Positions 1 through 9,598 are shown, counted from the first letter of the stretch. The stretch: DNA of 41,445 bases from Calditrichaceae bacterium (GCA_024762535.1 JANTHG010000005.1:1-41445); one strand, 5' to 3'. Translations and numbers: made by a program. The notes: generated by a model not told the origin, from the sequence alone.

Positions 1-53
1 GGATAACTTATCGAACTGTGCGCCTTCCCGCTTCTGATCACTTCTATAGCCAT
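1..53 (-). CDS. 5' end of a CDS truncated by the window edge; N-terminus MAIEVIRSGKAHSSISY..., possibly RidA/YjgF-like
   Basis: ATG on minus strand at 53 preceded by GGAGG (cctcc at 61-65); open to the window edge. N-terminus resembles the RidA start pattern (VIRTxKAPxxIGPYSQ), but only 17 aa are visible. Confidence 0.4.
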   Translation of the reverse strand, partial: MAIEVIRSGKAHSSISY

Positions 54-188
54 AACTTTACCTCCAAATTAGTGTAAAGTTATTTCAGGACGACACAATG
101 GTCGCATACCCTTATTCCCAATATCTAACTAACCAATCCTTTTAGATTTTCTTAGAAATTTTTCATTTGTCCGTTCCATTAACCCCAT

Positions 189-3100
189 TTATTCTTTCAT
201 CGAAAGGAAGAGTTCCAGGCGGTTTAAATTATTGACTTCACTGGTTCCGGATTCGTAATCCAAAAGCAGCATATTCACATCATAATCGTCTTTTAACTGA
301 CGGTAGGCGCCCTTCGCTACGATGTGGTTGGATATACAGCCAAAGGGCTGCAAAGAAATTATATCTTTAACTCCTTCACTGGCCATGGCAGCAATTTCCA
401 TAGGTAGCAGCCAGCCTTCACCAAATTGCAGATAGAGCGGCATGGGTGCATCGACAGCTCTAATGGATTCTCCCAATGTATTTTCGTGTTCATAGCGACT
501 AAACTGTTTCAACTCAGCTTCAACCAGTTTCTGATAATGAAAAATGGTTTGGTGGTAAGCACGACGAATTAATCTCTTAAATAACGGTCGTTTTTCAATA
601 TTTTCTTTGCGGTTGTTTTCTTCTGTAAAATGATCATATTCAAAAAACTCCAGCATGGCAGGTAACACCACTTCACGGTTCCGTTCTTCTAACCAGTCGA
701 TAAGATAATTATTAGAAAAACAATTGTTCTTTAAATAAATCTCCCCTACAATGCCCACTTTGGGGAATGCCTGGTCGTAATGAACGTCTATGGCATTAAA
801 AGATTCAACAGCGTAGCGCATAAAATTGCGCAACATTTTTTTGGACGGCTTTTGTTTATATACCAAATCCTTCAGCTCGTCAATCAACCGTTTAACCAAT
901 TCAATGGTTTCGCCCTTTTTCACTTCATAGGGTTTGGTGCGCAATTTCATCCGCTGAATACCGTCGGCCATGGCAAACATCATTACCGAATATTTGGTAA
1001 ATTTAACAGGGTTAAAACGGAAGCCTTCTACGAAAGAATCAGCGCTTAAGCTGATAACGGGTGTGTTCAGATAACCTGCGTCGATCAGCGCTTTTTTTAA
1101 CAGCGGTACATAATTAGAAGCCCGGCACTGCCCGTTGGTCTGGCTTAAGGCTACAACCGTTTCATTTGGATCGTATTTTCCGCTTTTTAAAGCTTCCAAA
1201 ATATCACCGATAACCACAATAGCCGGATAACACATATCGTTGTTTACATATTTTAATCCGGTTTCTACCGCTTCTGAAGATTGATTGTACAAGGTAACAA
1301 TTTTATAGCCCAGCTGGTCAAAAACAGGTTCTAGTAAATTGGAATACATGGTAGCAAAATTTGGTACCAAAATCGTTTTTTTACGATCTGCTTTACTAAA
1401 GGGTTTGGTGTAAACCCGCGGGTGCAGTTCGATTTTTTTGTTTTGCCCCAGGGCTTCCAGTACGGAACGGATACGAATTTTAGCCGCGCCGATATTAGAC
1501 ATTTCATCTATTTTGATGGAAATATATATCTTTCCACCGCTGTCGATGATGGATTTAACTTCGTCCACTACCACAGCGTCCGGGCCGCAGCCGAAGGAAT
1601 TCAGTTGCACCGTGGCAATTTTATCATATTTTTGATTTATGACCCATTTGGCTGCAAGGTACAGACGGTTATGGTATGACCATTGTGTAAGGGGAAGAAC
1701 ACCTTTCAGATTCATTTCGTGTAAATTTGGAATGGCGCTTTCGGGGATGGCATAGGCGCCAAGGTCATAAATTAAATCCATAATTCCCGTATTGATCATT
1801 GGGTCCTGGTGATAGGGACGTCCCATCACAACGATAAGCGGTTTATCTTCGCTGATAGCCTTGTCGATTATTTTCTGCCCCAACTCCTTCTGCATATCAA
1901 TTGATTTTTTTTCGGTTCTTAAACCAAAACTGATAGCGTGGTTTACATCGTGCTGGCTCACACCGTATTCCTTTAAATATTCATATATTTTTTGTTTAAC
2001 GCCCGGCAAATACGTAAAACTCATGGGAAAGGAATCAACAGGAACATCCGTTTTCATGTTGTGTTTAAGCACTTCGCCATAGCCGGTTACAATAGGACAA
2101 TTGTAGCTGTTTTGAGAATCCTTGGTTTCAGGCGCTTCAAAAATAATGGATGGAACAAAAATCCGGTCCACCTTTTTATCAATTAAATTGAGCACATGAC
2201 CATGCGCTACTTTAGCCGGTAGGCAAAGATTATCTGCAGAAACGGTCCGCAGACCACTGTAATACATTTTTTGATTTGTGTTATCCGACAAAACAACTTT
2301 AAAACCCAGTTTTCTAAAGAAGCTGTAGAAAAAGGGGTAATGTTCGTAAACGGCCAGTACACGGGGAATCCCGATGACCGGCTTTTGAGGATCGATTTCC
2401 GGAAGCGAACCTTCCGGCAGGTATGAATCCACATCAAATAAAAATTCTTCCTTTTCACGGAAATAGTTTTCGGTAATCCGGCCGGTTTTTGTTTTGTTGG
2501 AAAAATATCGTTCGCAGCGGTTTCCTGTGTAAAATTTATTTTTATTGGCAAAGGTGAATTGCGTGATGCTGCACTTGTTGCCGCAGCCGTTACAGTGGAT
2601 TTCCTTGCGTTTATAGTCAATTTGCTCCAGTACATCTAAGCGGAACGCGGTTTGGTGCTCCGGATGTGTTTCGTAAAATTGTTTGGCGTACAGCGCCGCG
2701 CCATATGCGCCCATATATTCGGATATGTTTAGGCGCATTACATTTTTCCCGGTCAGCAGTTCAAAAGCGCGCAGAACCGCATCGTTTTTAAAGGTACCAC
2801 CCTGAACAAAAACATTTTCTCCCAGCTCATCCGTGTTGCGGATTTTAATGACTTTGTACAAAGCATTTTTCACCACGGAATAGGCCAGGCCGGCGGCTAT
2901 ATCGCTTACCGGCATTCCATCCTTTAAGGCTTCTTTTACCTTGGAGTTCATAAACACCGAACAACGTGTTCCCAAATCGACCGGTTGTTTGGCAAAGAGA
3001 GCCTGATTAACAAAATCATCTAAAGACAAATTAAGGCCGCTGGCAAAGGTTTGGATGAAAGAGCCTGTACCGGAAGAGCAGGCTTCGTTCAGTTGAATAT

Positions 3101-4409
3101 CACTCACAATCCCGTTTTCAATTTTAATGGATTTGATATCCTGGCCGCCCACATCCACGATAAAACTCAACTGGTCATTAAACAGAGAGCCCGCGCTAAA
3201 ATGGGCCATGGTTTCAACGATTCCCCCGTCTAAACCCAGAGCGATTTTAACAAATTCTTCTCCGTAACCGGTCGCAAAGGCAGCACGTAAACGGTTTCCT
3301 TCCAGGTAGGGTCGGAATTGTTTTAAGCCTTCGATGGCCACATTGAGTGGAGTCCCCCGGTTTACCGAATAGTATTGATCCACAATATTATTTTTTTCGT
3401 CCATTAAAATTAATTTGGTTGTAGTGGAACCGGCATCGATTCCCAAAAAGAAATCTCTCGATTTTTGAATTTCATTTTCGTTGAGTTTGCGCACCGTAAA
3501 ATGGGCATGCCGCTTTTGAAATTCCTCGTATTCGTGTTTAGACGCAAACAGAGGCGGGAGCGAACCCTCGATATGAACCGCTCTTTTTTCGTCCTTCAAT
3601 ATTTGAATTAATTCATTAAGAGTGTATTCTTTTTCGGTATTTTGGGAGGTAAGCGCAGCGCCCACAGCTACCAATACTTCGGAGTTTTCCGGCAGCATAA
3701 AATTTTCCTGTGGCAATTCCAATGCTTCGATGAAAGCTTTACGCAATTCGGAAAGAAATGTGAGCGGACCACCGGCAAATAAAACCTTACCTTTTATTTC
3801 GGCTCCGGCCAGTAAAGAGGTGATGGCCTGGTTGGCAACAGCAATAAATACGGCCCGGGCGATATCTTCTTTCCGCTCCCCTTTATTTAAAAGAGCCTGA
3901 ACGTCTGTTTTAGCGAACACACCGCAACGGGAAGCGATATACAGTTTTTTATCTGCCTGTTTGGCCATTTCATTTAAATCGGATGGAGTCACATTCAATA
4001 AGCTGGCCATTTGGTCGATAAAAGAGCCTGTGCCTCCGGCACAACTGCCGTTCATTTTCATCTCCGGCGCCTGGTGCTCGCTAAAAAGAACAATTTTGGC
4101 GTCTTCCCCGCCCAACTCGATAAAGGTGCTAAATTCTTTGTAAAACGTACGAATCGTCTTAGACAGTGCAATTACCTCCTGAACAAAGGGCAGATGAATG
4201 CGTTCAGCCAATCCCATTCCCGCGCTGCCTGTAATATTTATGGTGAAGGATTGTTCCGCATATTTAGGATGTAATTGCTGAAGAACATTCTGCAGGGTTT
4301 CTTTTACCTGGCCATTATGCCGAATATACGTTTTGAACTGAATAGTATTTGTTTCGGAAAGCAGAACAACTTTTGCCGTTGAAGATCCTAAATCGATTCC
4401 CAGTTTCAT
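189..4409 (-). CDS. Acyl-CoA dehydratase activase-like protein (BcrA/BadF/HgdC ASKHA ATPase domains in tandem, fused to DUF2229/HgdB-like C-terminal region)
   Basis: Two ASKHA starts: MKLGIDLGSSTAKVVLL and FFLGIDAGSTTTKLILM; Cys motifs NGSCAGGTGSFIDQMA/ASRCGVFAKTDVQ and NEACSSGTGSFIQTFA/GTRCSVFMNSKV; HCNGCGNKC motif; 1406 aa continuous ORF. Confidence 0.9.
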   Translation of the reverse strand: MKLGIDLGSSTAKVVLLSETNTIQFKTYIRHNGQVKETLQNVLQQLHPKYAEQSFTINITGSAGMGLAERIHLPFVQEVIALSKTIRTFYKEFSTFIELGGEDAKIVLFSEHQAPEMKMNGSCAGGTGSFIDQMASLLNVTPSDLNEMAKQADKKLYIASRCGVFAKTDVQALLNKGERKEDIARAVFIAVANQAITSLLAGAEIKGKVLFAGGPLTFLSELRKAFIEALELPQENFMLPENSEVLVAVGAALTSQNTEKEYTLNELIQILKDEKRAVHIEGSLPPLFASKHEYEEFQKRHAHFTVRKLNENEIQKSRDFFLGIDAGSTTTKLILMDEKNNIVDQYYSVNRGTPLNVAIEGLKQFRPYLEGNRLRAAFATGYGEEFVKIALGLDGGIVETMAHFSAGSLFNDQLSFIVDVGGQDIKSIKIENGIVSDIQLNEACSSGTGSFIQTFASGLNLSLDDFVNQALFAKQPVDLGTRCSVFMNSKVKEALKDGMPVSDIAAGLAYSVVKNALYKVIKIRNTDELGENVFVQGGTFKNDAVLRAFELLTGKNVMRLNISEYMGAYGAALYAKQFYETHPEHQTAFRLDVLEQIDYKRKEIHCNGCGNKCSITQFTFANKNKFYTGNRCERYFSNKTKTGRITENYFREKEEFLFDVDSYLPEGSLPEIDPQKPVIGIPRVLAVYEHYPFFYSFFRKLGFKVVLSDNTNQKMYYSGLRTVSADNLCLPAKVAHGHVLNLIDKKVDRIFVPSIIFEAPETKDSQNSYNCPIVTGYGEVLKHNMKTDVPVDSFPMSFTYLPGVKQKIYEYLKEYGVSQHDVNHAISFGLRTEKKSIDMQKELGQKIIDKAISEDKPLIVVMGRPYHQDPMINTGIMDLIYDLGAYAIPESAIPNLHEMNLKGVLPLTQWSYHNRLYLAAKWVINQKYDKIATVQLNSFGCGPDAVVVDEVKSIIDSGGKIYISIKIDEMSNIGAAKIRIRSVLEALGQNKKIELHPRVYTKPFSKADRKKTILVPNFATMYSNLLEPVFDQLGYKIVTLYNQSSEAVETGLKYVNNDMCYPAIVVIGDILEALKSGKYDPNETVVALSQTNGQCRASNYVPLLKKALIDAGYLNTPVISLSADSFVEGFRFNPVKFTKYSVMMFAMADGIQRMKLRTKPYEVKKGETIELVKRLIDELKDLVYKQKPSKKMLRNFMRYAVESFNAIDVHYDQAFPKVGIVGEIYLKNNCFSNNYLIDWLEERNREVVLPAMLEFFEYDHFTEENNRKENIEKRPLFKRLIRRAYHQTIFHYQKLVEAELKQFSRYEHENTLGESIRAVDAPMPLYLQFGEGWLLPMEIAAMASEGVKDIISLQPFGCISNHIVAKGAYRQLKDDYDVNMLLLDYESGTSEVNNLNRLELFLSMKE

Positions 4410-4439
4410 TTTTTCTTTGCACCTTTCTTTTCTTTAAAT

Positions 4440-4468
4440 AATAAGCCGGGCTAAAAGCCCGACTTATT
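4440..4468 (-). terminator. Stem-loop between SPW gene and activase gene
   Basis: aataagccgggc-taaaa-gcccgacttatt; as minus-strand RNA a 12-bp stem including one G-U pair, 5-nt loop; only a weak U-rich tail follows. Confidence 0.6.
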
Positions 4469-4496
4469 TGTAGTGATATGAGGGGATTGAGGAAGT

Positions 4497-4814
4497 TTAT
4501 TTAACATCAATTTGTTTACCCTGTAAAGCTCCAAATCCGGCAACCATTATCAAAGTTCCACTGATCACATCATTCCAGAGATAACCGAATCCAACCTGGA
4601 GGGAAGGAATAAAGGCAGCAATAATTAACCAAATGCCCACAATCATACCAAGCCAAGCCTGCCAGGATTTGTCTTTGAGAATGGTGTAACTTACATACGC
4701 CACAAGAGCGCCTATTACCAAATCATTCCATAAATTAAGAGTTGCGTTAAACTCTAAAAATGCGGAAATAAAAATCCACACGCCAAGTAAACCGTTTGTC
4801 CATGCCTGCCACAT
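4497..4814 (-). CDS. SPW-repeat family small membrane protein
   Basis: Two repeats with WQAWTNGLLGVWIFISAFLEF / WQAWLGMIVGIWLIIAAFIP pattern, four TM segments; RBS AGGAG before ATG. Confidence 0.85.
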   Translation of the reverse strand: MWQAWTNGLLGVWIFISAFLEFNATLNLWNDLVIGALVAYVSYTILKDKSWQAWLGMIVGIWLIIAAFIPSLQVGFGYLWNDVISGTLIMVAGFGALQGKQIDVK

Positions 4815-4861
4815 TTTATTCTCCTTTATGTTAGGTTTTGTTCAGGTTCACTTTAAGTTAA

Positions 4862-4877
4862 AGCATCTATTATGCCA
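4862..4877 (-). promoter_or_regulatory. Candidate sigma54 (-24/-12) promoter of SPW gene 4497-4814
   Basis: Minus strand reads TGGCAT-N5-ATGCT (consensus TGGCAC-N5-TTGCW), exact spacing, -12 element 48 nt from the start codon. Confidence 0.6.
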
Positions 4878-5064
4878 AAAAATATGACATTTCATAAACA
4901 CATAAATAACAATAGCTAAGGTCGTTTCCATATCAGCAAATTTTTGAGAAACCAATAGAAAGTGGGAAATCCCACTTCGCGGGCAAGGATGTTTAAAATT
5001 TAAGATTGAGGAATAGCTTAAAAGAAGGGTGTGAATTGCAAGTTCGCAGTACGGAATCATAAAA

Positions 5065-5133
5065 AAACCTTCACTGTTAGACGGATCGAATGGTAAACTT
5101 TTCGCTAAGTACTAAATCTAACAATGAAGGTTT
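5065..5133 (-). terminator. Long-stem terminator-like inverted repeat after the USP gene
   Basis: 17-bp arms aaaccttcactgttaga (5065-5081) / tctaacaatgaaggttt (5117-5133), one mismatch (a G-U pair on one strand), 35-nt loop, followed on the minus strand by a run of seven T's; starts 6 nt after the USP stop codon. Confidence 0.65.
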
Positions 5134-5139
5134 ACAAGG

Positions 5140-5970
5140 CTATTGGCCTATGAAAAGCGGCTTGTTTCCTTCCCGTATTAAATATTTTGCATGGCTGCCA
5201 ACGATGATTTCTTTTATGGAATGCTTCGAATGTAAACCGGTAACGATTAGATCGGCCCAGTCCGCATATTTTTCTTCCAGAGCCCTGCGAAGATCCATTT
5301 CGGTGTAAGTCTTTATAATATTCTTTACATTATAAGAACGTAAATATTTTTCTGCATAATTTAAATAATATTGTGCTGTTTCCTCATCGGAACCTGCCAT
5401 CAGGATATTAACTTCAAAATTAAATCCACTGGCTAAATGGGCAAACCGTTTCATAGCACGGGCTGCAGGAAAACTGCCGTCAAAAGCAATTAAAACCTTT
5501 TCGATCGGTTTGAATTTTTTAGGAACAGCTAAAATGGGGGTAATTGAATGCTGAATGATTTTTTCCAACGAATCACCGTACCGGGAATCCGTTTCAAAAT
5601 GAAAATGAGTTCGAAGTCCCATTACAATCAGGTCATAAAAAGTGCCTTCGAATAAAACCTGTTCGCTCGGAGAGCCCTGAACTTCGGCTTCAACATGTCT
5701 GATGTTTTTTTCGCTGCAAAGCTGTTTAAATTCGGAAAGCATTTCTTCCACATGTTCTTTTGCATCGTTGATTTTTGCCGCTTCAAAACGTTTTGCCCAA
5801 TACATGCCTCCCGGAGCAATGGGGCCTACGGATTTGGTTATTTCCGGAATATCCAGTACAACTACACCGGTTACTTCGGTACGGTGTCCGCTTGCTAAAA
5901 AACAAGCATAATCGATAACTGACTTCCCGTATAAACTGGGATCTAACGGTGCTAAAATACGTCTAATCAT
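5140..5970 (-). CDS. Universal stress protein, two tandem UspA domains
   Basis: MIRRILAPLDPSLYGKSVIDYACFLA... start, DLIVMGLRTH and second-domain VLIAFDGSFPAARAMKRFAHLA / DLIVTGLHSK...IIVGSHAKYLIREG. Confidence 0.88.
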   Translation of the reverse strand: MIRRILAPLDPSLYGKSVIDYACFLASGHRTEVTGVVVLDIPEITKSVGPIAPGGMYWAKRFEAAKINDAKEHVEEMLSEFKQLCSEKNIRHVEAEVQGSPSEQVLFEGTFYDLIVMGLRTHFHFETDSRYGDSLEKIIQHSITPILAVPKKFKPIEKVLIAFDGSFPAARAMKRFAHLASGFNFEVNILMAGSDEETAQYYLNYAEKYLRSYNVKNIIKTYTEMDLRRALEEKYADWADLIVTGLHSKHSIKEIIVGSHAKYLIREGNKPLFIGQ

Positions 5971-5997
5971 TATTTTGTCCTTTCTAAAGAAACAAAA

Positions 5998-6615
5998 CTA
6001 TTTTTTTAAAATTTTTTCAAACAGAGGGAGCATACGTTTACAAAAATTTAAAGGTGCTGCTTCCTCCTGGGAAAGTGTAATCCGGATATTCATCATGACC
6101 GGCATGCCCAAATAAAGAGTTCCAATATCATCAAGAGAAAATTTATCCGTCCAGATACCGGCGGAGATACCGTCTTCGATGATATTTTGAATATATTGGA
6201 TTTGTGTGTTCAGGATATCATTAAGGCCGGATTTCAGCTCAGCATCATTCAGGTGAGCCACTTCCGCGAATAGCAGAATTGTGATACCTTTGTTTTCGAG
6301 CAAATAGGATATGTGTTTGCAGAATAGTTGTTCTAACCGTTCCTGTGCCGGTATTTCTTTTTGGACAATGGCTGCCATATCCTTTAATAAGCCGGATTTC
6401 ACATCCTCAAGAATATCCAGAAGAATATCTCTTTTACTCGCGTAATGCCGGAAAATGGTTCCTTCGCTAATCCCCACAGCTTTTGCCAGATTGCGGGTAG
6501 AAAGCTGATCTAATCCCTGACTAAAAATAATACTCAGAACAGCTTCCTTAATTTGTGCTTTACGAACAGCTGTGGGCTGCCTTTGGGTTTTCTTTTCCGG
6601 ATTCATTTGATTCAC
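5998..6615 (-). CDS. TetR/AcrR family transcriptional regulator
   Basis: N-terminal HTH: AVLSIIFSQGLDQLSTRNLAKAVGISEGTIFRHYASKRDIL. Confidence 0.93.
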   Translation of the reverse strand: MNQMNPEKKTQRQPTAVRKAQIKEAVLSIIFSQGLDQLSTRNLAKAVGISEGTIFRHYASKRDILLDILEDVKSGLLKDMAAIVQKEIPAQERLEQLFCKHISYLLENKGITILLFAEVAHLNDAELKSGLNDILNTQIQYIQNIIEDGISAGIWTDKFSLDDIGTLYLGMPVMMNIRITLSQEEAAPLNFCKRMLPLFEKILKK

Positions 6616-6624
6616 TTTCTGTGC

Positions 6625-6993
6625 TTATTTATTTTCTTCTAACATCAGGTGCATCGCATCGTGTGCCGTGCTTACCACCTCCGAAGAAACTATAAAACGC
6701 GCTAAGAGAATAGCTTCCATTATTTCTTCTTTGGAAATCCCCTTGTTTCGCGCAACCTGTGTATATGTTTTGGTACAATTTTCGGAACCTGTTGCAGCTG
6801 CTACAGAAATACTCATTAGCAGTTTGTATTTTGCGGGAATCTTGTCGCCGCCCATGGCAAAATTCTTATTCTCCGCATGTTCAAATACAGCGTCTGCATG
6901 GAGACGGGACAGCTTTTGCATGACGATTGGCTGACCACCAAATTCATTTTCCATCGCTTTCAATAATTGATCGATACTCATCTTGTTTCGCAT
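6625..6993 (-). CDS. Carboxymuconolactone decarboxylase/AhpD-like protein
   Basis: IPAKYKLLMSISVAAATGSENCTKTYTQVARNKGISKEEIMEAILLARFIVS helical CMD pattern with a single Cys of the usual CxxC. The start could also be the second Met (6981). Confidence 0.8.
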   Translation of the reverse strand: MRNKMSIDQLLKAMENEFGGQPIVMQKLSRLHADAVFEHAENKNFAMGGDKIPAKYKLLMSISVAAATGSENCTKTYTQVARNKGISKEEIMEAILLARFIVSSEVVSTAHDAMHLMLEENK

Positions 6994-7025
6994 AATATTA
7001 CATCCTTTTTTAGTAATTTTACAAA

Positions 7026-8402
7026 TTAATTATTTTGCCCCTTTAAAAGCTCAATATTCGCCTTAGCCAAAAAGGCATCTTTTTCGATTTTCAGAATCGC
7101 CGTTTTTACACGGGTGACATTAAGCTGGGCATCTTCCAACTGGATATTGGTAATCACGCCGTTTTTATAGCTGATTTTAGCAATTTCGTACGCTTTTTGC
7201 GCTACGCTTAAATTGGCTTTAGCCGATTTCAACTGGGCTGCGAGGGCTTCCAGTTTTACCAACGTTTGTTTCAATTCAAAACGCAGTTTAAGGGAATAGC
7301 CCTTTTCAAATTCCTGAATCCGGCTCAGGTTAGCCCTGGATTCCTGGATTTTTCCATCGGACATTTTGCCATCAAACAGAGTCATCGAAATACCAACGCC
7401 GGCTGCGTACCCCGAACGCCAGGTCTGGTCGTATGGAGGAAAGTCGATGCCATGATAGACATGATAGTTGGCAAACATAAAAAGTGTCGGTTTCTTCCCG
7501 GCCTTTTCTATAGCGCCCTGATTGTGCACTAATTTTTCTTTTATTTTAAGAGCCTGCAACTGATGATTTCCATTTAAAATCTGGTTAAGTAAAGCCTCCT
7601 CTTTTTCTGCCTGAAAGATAGCCTCTTCCCCGCTATCTACACAGCGCAGCGAATCATTCATAGGAAGAGCGAGAAGATTTTTAAGACCGGTTTCTGCGAT
7701 TTGTGATTTTCCTTTTAGGTCGGTAAGTCTGGATTTAAATTCTTCAATTTTACTCTGAAACAGTAAAATATCCAGTTCAGAACGCACGCCTTCTTCATAG
7801 GCTTTCCGGGCTAATTCCAAATGTTGATTCATTTGCCCCAGGGCATCTTTAGTAACCTGAATCACCTTATTTAGGAAAACAATATTGTAAAAAGCTGTGG
7901 TTACTTTATAAGTAATATCTGCTTTGGTCTGTTTCGTTTCCTGAATATAATTTTCTTCTAATTTTTTGGTGCTTTCATTGGCTTTGTCAATTTTACCTCC
8001 GGTGTAAAGCGGGTAAACTAAATTGATATCCGACTTAAACACATCTCTGCTTAAGGATGGATACGGCGCCATGGGACGTAAGGGTACAAATTCCCCTGCC
8101 ACGGGTCCGCTGCCACTCATTACAGGTGCTTGTACCATATGCTGTAAGAGCATGCCCGGCAGATTGTTTGTGTAAAAATATTTTGTTAAAAACGTTACCT
8201 TTGGCGCATACAGAGAATGTGTTTGCACCTGCTTTGCACGGGCAGCCTTTATTTGTGTTTCCGCCGCTTTAACCAAAGGGTTTTTATCCAATGCTATCCG
8301 AACAGCATCATCCAATTTTAATATATGATTGGCCGCAAAAATTTCCTGCGCGAAAAACATGAGCAGCACAAAAAATATCAGGCCCGATTTATTCCATTTC
8401 AT
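7026..8402 (-). CDS. TolC-family outer membrane efflux protein
   Basis: Signal peptide; LDDAVRIALDKNPLVKAAETQIKAARA, YKNGVITNIQLEDAQLNVTRVKTAILKIEKDAFLAKANIELLKG. Confidence 0.93.
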   Translation of the reverse strand: MKWNKSGLIFFVLLMFFAQEIFAANHILKLDDAVRIALDKNPLVKAAETQIKAARAKQVQTHSLYAPKVTFLTKYFYTNNLPGMLLQHMVQAPVMSGSGPVAGEFVPLRPMAPYPSLSRDVFKSDINLVYPLYTGGKIDKANESTKKLEENYIQETKQTKADITYKVTTAFYNIVFLNKVIQVTKDALGQMNQHLELARKAYEEGVRSELDILLFQSKIEEFKSRLTDLKGKSQIAETGLKNLLALPMNDSLRCVDSGEEAIFQAEKEEALLNQILNGNHQLQALKIKEKLVHNQGAIEKAGKKPTLFMFANYHVYHGIDFPPYDQTWRSGYAAGVGISMTLFDGKMSDGKIQESRANLSRIQEFEKGYSLKLRFELKQTLVKLEALAAQLKSAKANLSVAQKAYEIAKISYKNGVITNIQLEDAQLNVTRVKTAILKIEKDAFLAKANIELLKGQNN

Positions 8403-9598
8403 GAATTTACCTCCAAATTCAAATCATTTTGTTTCGAAGGAATCTGAAACTTTTTCCTTTCAAATGATCCGATGATAATCGAAATTGCGGAAAGTGTTAA
8501 GAAACCTGCCGTAAATTTTAAAAGCGTCTTGATTGGCTGAACAACTTCTCTTAAGGGAAGATGGTGATTAAACACGCCATAAATAGCCTGAAGATAATAG
8601 CGCAATGGGAACCAGCCTCCGGCCATTTTTGGAAAATGTGCCATCTGTTCCAATGGAACCAGAAATCCGGAATACATAAAGGCCGGAAAGACAATCACGG
8701 TAACGATTGCGATAAGCGCAACTGAATTATCAATGTTCAGCGTCAGAAACAAAGCGATACTTTGCATAGCGAGAACAAATAAAAATATAATGCCCACCAC
8801 ATTCCATATGTTCGGTGGTATCGGCACAGAGAATAAATACATCGTAGTAAAGAATGCCAGAGAAATTGCTGTACCTACAATCACCCAGGATGAAAGAATA
8901 GGAATCAGAGTCGGTTTGAGCGGCATTTGACGTGCGCGCTTAATTTCCGGGAAGAGATTCTCCAACAAGCGGTGGCTGGTACGCAGCCCCAAAATAATAA
9001 TTACCATGGAAACAATTTGCATGGCCAGGCCCATAAAAGCCGGCAACATTGAAGATTCCATATTCATCGTCGGTGAATAATAGACGCGCTCACTAACCAT
9101 TAACAACGGCGCTTTGGCATGGCGAACATTTGGAATAGCTCCAAGGTCTTCTACGGGAACATGCATGGCATATTGATTATTAACCGTCATCACAACCCGG
9201 TTTAAACCGCCTAACGCCAACTTGGGAATGATTGGATTTGCAGTACCGTTTAATACCGCAAGAATTCGCACATTCCGTTTATTCAAAATATCTTTATACG
9301 CATCATGCGGAATAACAACACCTAGGTCAACTTTACCTTGGTCCACCAGTTTTTGTAAGGCAAGATAATCCGTTGGATGATGTTCTACCTTAAACAGGCT
9401 GGATGCCTGAATATTAAAAGAAAGTGCCCTACTTAAAGCGGAAAAATCTTCGTCACAAATGGCTGTACGGATAGCTCTGGGTTCGCTTTTATAGTACATA
9501 CCCGCCATCATGCTAAAAAAGAACAGTAAGGCCGCCGAAATAATAATTGTTCTGAAAAGCAGAACAACGATACGCGGTTTTGGTTTTGGGGAATTCAT
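8399..9598 (-). CDS. ABC-2 type transporter permease (YhhJ/YbhS-like)
   Basis: N-terminal TM, large periplasmic domain, C-terminal TM bundle with PAFMYSGFLVPLEQMAHFPKMAGGWFPLRYYLQAI motif; ATGA-type overlap with TolC gene. Confidence 0.9.
   Translation of the reverse strand: MNSPKPKPRIVVLLFRTIIISAALLFFFSMMAGMYYKSEPRAIRTAICDEDFSALSRALSFNIQASSLFKVEHHPTDYLALQKLVDQGKVDLGVVIPHDAYKDILNKRNVRILAVLNGTANPIIPKLALGGLNRVVMTVNNQYAMHVPVEDLGAIPNVRHAKAPLLMVSERVYYSPTMNMESSMLPAFMGLAMQIVSMVIIILGLRTSHRLLENLFPEIKRARQMPLKPTLIPILSSWVIVGTAISLAFFTTMYLFSVPIPPNIWNVVGIIFLFVLAMQSIALFLTLNIDNSVALIAIVTVIVFPAFMYSGFLVPLEQMAHFPKMAGGWFPLRYYLQAIYGVFNHHLPLREVVQPIKTLLKFTAGFLTLSAISIIIGSFERKKFQIPSKQNDLNLEVNS

Noticed and set aside
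2207-2635. 142-aa minus-strand ORF inside the activase gene
   Set aside because: Out-of-frame shadow of the 189-4409 CDS with no recognisable motif or RBS.
780-4274. Several plus-strand ORFs (780-1049, 1422-1679, 1861-2082, 3622-3900, 4011-4274 and others)
   Set aside because: Antisense shadow ORFs of the strong activase CDS; no domain signature.
4960-4977. aagtggg-aaat-cccactt hairpin
   Set aside because: Only 7 bp, no T-run, not clearly tied to a gene end; likely chance or minor structure.
4848-5060. 70-aa minus-strand intergenic ORF
   Set aside because: Low-complexity, no family resemblance, and its 3' end overlaps the predicted -24/-12 promoter of the SPW gene.
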